Source of the DNA: Cunninghamia lanceolata
Lineage: Eukaryota > Streptophyta > Pinopsida > Cupressales > Cupressaceae
Reading direction: 5' to 3'
DNA length: 64,000 nt
Assembly (NCBI GenBank): GCA_027924645.1
Contig: BSBN01000860.1
Span: forward strand, 9,114,001-9,178,000
The notes below the pieces were generated by a model. That model ran no database searches, was not told the origin of the DNA, and saw only the letters and a program-made list of their open reading frames with translations. Shown here piece after piece: positions 59,779 through 64,000 of this stretch; within the stretch, counting starts at the first letter, position 1; each line of letters opens with the position of its first letter. Made by a program: the position numbers and the translations under genes.

Positions 59779-61000
59779 GAAGAACAAAATGATGGATTGG
59801 GGGGTGAAGAAGAAGAAAATTCAAGTAGTTCTGATGAAGATGAATCTATTGTTACAAAAGAAGTTGGTGCAGATGATCATGCAGAAGAACAAGTAGAGTC
59901 TCTTACTCCACCCTTGAGGAGATCCACAAGACAACAAAACCTAGTCGACAGGTATAGCCCACTAGATTTCTGTTGTGTATTTGCTTTATTAAGTATTGAC
60001 GATGAGCCTAGATCCTACAGGGAAGCTATTCTTGCAGTTGATAGTGAGTCTTGGCAGTTAGCCATGCAGGAGGAGATGATGGCTTTAGAATCTTGTAACA
60101 CTTGGGATCTTGTTCATTTTCCCAAAGGAAGAAAGGCCATAGGTTGTAAGTGGGTCTTCAAGAAGAAGTTTAGAGCAGATGGGTCATTGGAGAAGTACAA
60201 GGCTAGACTGGTAGCCAAGGGCTACTCCCAGAGAGGGAGTTGATTTTGGTGAGATATTCTCTCCTATTGCTAAATTGACTTTAATTAGATTTCTTTTATC
60301 CATTGCTGTAGCTTATGATTGGGAGATTGAGCAAATGGATGTTAAGACTGTGTTCTTGCATGGAGATCTTGAAGAAGAAATTTATATGAAACAACCTACA
60401 GGTTTTGAGGTAAAAGGGAAAGAGAATTGGGTTTGCAGGTTAAAGAGGTCTCTCTATGGTTTGAAATAGTCCCCTATAATGTGGTATCAAAAGTTTGATT
60501 CATTTGTGTTGAAATTGGGTTTTGTTAGAAGTAAGGAGGATCAGTGTGTTTACAATTATTGTGTTGATGATTCTATACTGGTCATTGCATTGTATGTTGA
60601 TGATATGTTATTTTTTAGCAATACTAAGGGTATGATTAGTGAGTTGAAAGCTCAACTTTCAGGTGCATTTGATATAAAAGATCTTGGAGCTGCCAGGTAT
60701 ATTCTGGGTATGGAGATTAGGAGGGACAGAGGTAATAGAAAGCTTTGGTTGTCTCAAAGTAAGTATGTGAATACCATTTTGCAGAGATTCAGTATGCAGG
60801 ACTGTAACCCAGTTAGAGTTCCTTTACCCATTGGTACTAAGCTTTCATTAGATGTGTGTCCAAAGAATGAAGATGATTTTGAGGATATGTTGAATGTGCC
60901 ATATGCTAGTGTTGTAGGGAGTTTGATGTATACAATGGCTTGCACTAGGCCAGATATTGCCCAAGCAGTGGGAGTTTTGAGCAGATTTATGTCTAACCTT
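59779..61000 (+). pseudogene. Copia reverse transcriptase remnant
   Basis: An acidic linker, then WQLAMQEEMMALESCNTWDL and GCKWVFKKKFRADGSLEKYK. The frame shifts at about 60235, inside the QREGVDFGE-like block. Then QMDVKTVFLHGDLEEEIYMK (catalytic Asp), CRLKRSLYGLK, TAG 60467, and the active-site box ALYVDDMLFFS intact at about 60590-60620. DIKDLGAARYILGMEI follows. Confidence 0.9.
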
Positions 61001-61576
61001 GGTAGACAACATTGGAATTATGTGAAGATAGTGCTTAAATATCTTGCAGGTACTCCTGATTATTGTTTGGTCTATTCTGGTATTGATAGTGCTGATAAAT
61101 CTTTGGACATACAGGTTTTTGTTGATGCAAATTAGGCAGGTGACTTGGATAGTCGAAGGTCCACTAGTGGCTATGTATTTACTTTGTTTGGAGGAGAAAT
61201 GAGTTGGATGAGTAAGAGGTAGCTCATAGTTGCTTTGTCCACCACATAAGCAGAGTATATGGCTGCTACTCATGTCTCTAAGGAGGCAATTTGGTTGAAG
61301 ATATTGTGTACATGTATTGGTTTTGATTGCAGGAACATTCAAATTGGTTGTGATAGCTAGAGTGCTATTTGTTTGGCCAAGAATTCTATGTATCATGATC
61401 AGACTAAGCATGTTGATGTACAGTATCACTTTGTTTGAGAAATGGTTGCAAGTGGACAAATTGATCTGAAGAAGTTAGACAATCAGGAGAATGTTACAGA
61501 TGCTTTGACCAAGCCTGTGAGCATAGAGAAATTTGTTTGGTGCAAAGAGGCCATGGGCCTTGCTTCTAGTGCCTGA
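61001..61576 (+). pseudogene. Copia RNase H remnant
   Basis: The catalytic region VFVDAN, stop, AGDLDSRRSTSGYVFTL is kept apart from TAG 61133. Then SWMSKR, stop (TAG 61220), LIVALSTT, stop (TAA 61247), AEYMAATHVSKEAIWLK. Further stops at 61358 (TAG) and 61436 (TGA). Ends DALTKPVSIEKFVWCKEAMG and stop 61574-61576, the normal end of Copia polyproteins. Confidence 0.9.
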
Positions 61577-61618
61577 TTATTTTATGGTTTTCCTATGGGT
61601 ATTTACAATGTATGATGT

Positions 61619-61630
61619 CAAGTGGGAGAA
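61619..61630 (+). other. Polypurine tract of the Copia element
   Basis: CAAGTGGGAGAA directly before the 3' LTR start. Confidence 0.85.
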
Positions 61631-62343
61631 TGTTAGGATTAAGATGCCATCAACCTTGTAAATCCTATGTAATTAATTACTCCTAGTATTGTTTGTAAAT
61701 CACCCATAAGGGATGAAAGGTTTCGCTAGCAGCAGTCTTGTTTTAGCTAGATGTTTATATCCATTCCTCAACGCTAACTCGCCTGCGACGGGGGTTTGTA
61801 GGGGGGTCCCCCCCTACGAGGGGTTTGGGGGGATCATCCCCCCGGTGGGGGGTCCAGGGGCTGTGCGTCCTGGTGGGGGTTCAGGGGCAACGCCCCCGAA
61901 ACCACATTTTATTTTATATTTATCATTGTAAATCTGGACCATTCGTCATTAGGTCACAGATCCGATGGTTGATATTATGTCGGTTATCTTGCCCTAGAAG
62001 GCAAACCCCTTTTATAAGGATATTTGTACTACATTTTATCAGAGAGTTGAGAGTAACAAGCAGCGTTGGATTGAAGACTGGAAAGGGGAGGAAGTGCATG
62101 TGTTGTAATCTCATATTTGAAGATAATACAACTTGGAGCCTCTTTTCTTGGTGGAGTTTTTTACCCGAAAGGGTTTTCTCCACATTACATACTATGTTAT
62201 GTGTTTGGTTCTTGATGCATGTTATTTTTGTGTAATGATTTTTAATTTTTGTTGCAATCTCCATTGATTCTACATTGTTTAAAGCACATAAATAAGGTTT
62301 GAATCATATTTTTGTTGTGTGGTTTGCACCTTCATTTCTAACA
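61631..62343 (+). repeat. 3' LTR of the Copia element
   Basis: About 8 differences from the 5' LTR in the first 125 bp, mostly transitions. The GC hairpin at 61798-61816 is kept although its bases differ. Confidence 0.95.
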
Positions 62344-62348
62344 TGATG

Positions 62349-64000
62349 GAAGAGATTGTTGAAAAGTGCACATGTTGCAGGTTGATACAAGTTGATGGTG
62401 CTTTATCCATCATATCTTGCAAAGTGATGCTCTTCATAATGAGGTTATGATTCATATTGTTAGTTGATGAAAAAGATCACTTGGTGCTTCATATCAAAAC
62501 TCATGAGAGTTATTTTATGGCTTTGTGATAAGTTCAAATGGTAAATGTATGACTCACATGGGGATCAGGATGTTATGATCAGCTTCATACTTTATGTCAA
62601 GATACCTCAAGATCAAAGGATGTTGATCTGGTAATTTGATGGAACAAGACCTCATAGAGTTTTAGTGTTATCATCATGTCATGTGTTCTCTTTTGACGAT
62701 GAGATTCTGCAGATACATCTTCAGGGTGATTGGATCAAGTTTTTGATGAGATCATATAGATACATCTTCAAGGATATATTATGTCTTTCATATATACTAT
62801 ATTCTTCAGGATACATTATATTTTTCAGGAATTGTGGACTTGTTGTCTTTGCAAGAAAAAGTGTTATAAAGTGTTATCATTTTATAATTGTTTGGATAAA
62901 TATTATGTCATTGATATCCTCTATTTCTCAATCATAGTGATGGCAAGGTGTTATATAAGTCAAAGATATAAGTGGGACAATGTGCTAAAGGTTAATTGGA
63001 TGATTAGTTTAATCCTATTCTAAATCCTAATGTATATTAAAGACCTAATTCCTATGTAAACCTAAGCACTAATCAACTGTCAAAACACTTTATTCTATTT
63101 TTGAAGTGACTTCTTATCAGTGGTTACACAACTTAAGTTGTGACTTGAGGGGGGTCGCATAGTTGGTCAACCGGCCCCTACGCCTAAGGCAACCGAGAGC
63201 TCCCATGGACAAGATGGCAGTTGAGCGCTTAAAAGACATCAATGGTTTATATTTAAAACTATTTAGAGCATGAAAGCAAGATCGATGATCATTATTTAAA
63301 GTTAGACCTCACTTCTCAGCTTCACTATTGACGTGTAGATGGCTGTAAAAAAGATATAGACTGTAGTGATTTTCTTTTTAAAATCTATTTTTAGTCATCT
63401 TTCTAAAAGGCAATTAGTGAGTTTTTAAAGCTCAAATTTTTAAGAGAATATTTCTATTTTTTTAATGCTTCTCTCGTGGCATGAAAGTCTTAAAGAAGGA
63501 ATTTGTTTTTTTAAGAAAATAAAATTTCTTTTTAGAGATATTATTCTTTTATGAGTGAAATTAAGGGACTTTATAGTTTACTTTTTGATCTTAATGTAGA
63601 TGATTTTTTTTTAGAAGAGGATCTGAATATGAGAGAGATTTTATTTTCTCTTATAGAGGCAGATTGAAAAATATTATTAAAGATATTCAATAAAAAGTGA
63701 TGGAAATCTTTTATGAGAAGGGAAAATGAATCAGAGAGAAGAAGAATATGAATGGTTATGCAAAGAAGAGGAATATGATCTTTTTTTTTTTTTGTAGATT
63801 CTTCATAGATGGAAATGATTATATAGAGAAGAGATATATATATGATTTTATTTTTGCAGGTGAATGAATTTTTGAAGATGATTTATGCAGAGAGGAGAGG
63901 GATATGAAAGGACATTTTATTTTTCATATAATGAATTTGCAGGTGCCTTGTGTATGTTATTTTTGGAGGTCTAAGATATGATGAGTTGAAGACATTATTT
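62349..64000 (+). mobile_element. Right inner part of the host LTR element and possible 3' LTR
   Basis: Continues the interrupted element right of the Copia target duplication. At about 62970, AAGTGGGACAATGTGC resembles a PPT followed by an LTR start (TGTGCTAAAGG, 62980), but the LTR end would be beyond 64000. A GC-richer block lies at 63150-63235. The rest to the right edge is A/T- and GAGA-rich with no coding block. Confidence 0.35.

Larger units (their letters stand above)
56769..62343 (+). mobile_element. Complete Copia (Tork/Tnt1-like) retrotransposon, target duplication TGATG
   Basis: LTRs 56769-57483 and 61631-62343 (715 and 713 bp) start TGTTAGGATTAAG and end TTTCTAACA. TGATG flanks both sides (56764-56768 and 62344-62348). 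PBS at 57486, polyprotein 57593-61576 in Copia order (gag, protease, integrase, RT, RNase H), PPT at 61619-61630. The gag and integrase wording is close to the Tnt1/Tork branch. About a dozen stops and two frameshifts inactivate it. Confidence 0.95.

Noticed and set aside
60848..61459. 203-residue minus-strand open frame
   Set aside because: Antisense shadow of the Copia RT/RNase H.

Overview
The window looks like a gene-poor stretch of a large plant nuclear genome, most likely a gymnosperm. The plant assignment rests on plant-type Copia, chromovirus and Tat elements and on a plant-type SCP2 gene with introns. The gymnosperm part is inference from the very low gene density, the kilobase-long LTRs and the nested old retroelements. 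I see no bacterial genes, rRNA, tRNA genes or CRISPR.

Layout. 1-2600: a decayed L1-type LINE on the minus strand. 3567 to about 9920: the 5' part of a decayed Tat-lineage Ty3/gypsy element on the plus strand (LTR, PBS, gag, protease, archaeal-type RNase H, RT, RNase H; no integrase). 9920-16900: mostly unrecognised DNA. 16964-20208: the one convincing host gene, a four-exon minus-strand SCP2 gene for a 130-residue sterol carrier protein ending in the peroxisomal signal SKL. 22371-25457: a probable 3.1 kb solo LTR with target duplication ATAAC.

26150-33754 is a structurally complete minus-strand LTR retrotransposon (target duplication TGGCA; LTRs of 2.6 kb) that encodes only a gag-like frame with an acidic extension and no pol. 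Its U3 carries an array of TGACGTCA palindromes upstream of a TATA box. It was inserted into older retroelement debris. 36.5-38.3 kb holds a decayed coding region of unknown family.

39307-54540: an old Copia-type LTR is split by a complete minus-strand chromovirus (39978-52280, target duplication TTCTT, LTR-gag-PR-RT-RH-INT-chromodomain-like tail), followed by a diverged LTR of the same kind. From about 54582 to the right edge lies the inside of another, unidentified LTR element. It is interrupted by a complete Tork/Tnt1-like Copia element (56769-62343, target duplication TGATG).

All the pol-bearing elements carry stops or frameshifts, so none looks autonomous today. The only intact coding unit I can support is SCP2. 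The most unusual unit is the gag-only element with its TGACGTCA-array promoter, which shares a U3 motif with the Tat element 22 kb away.
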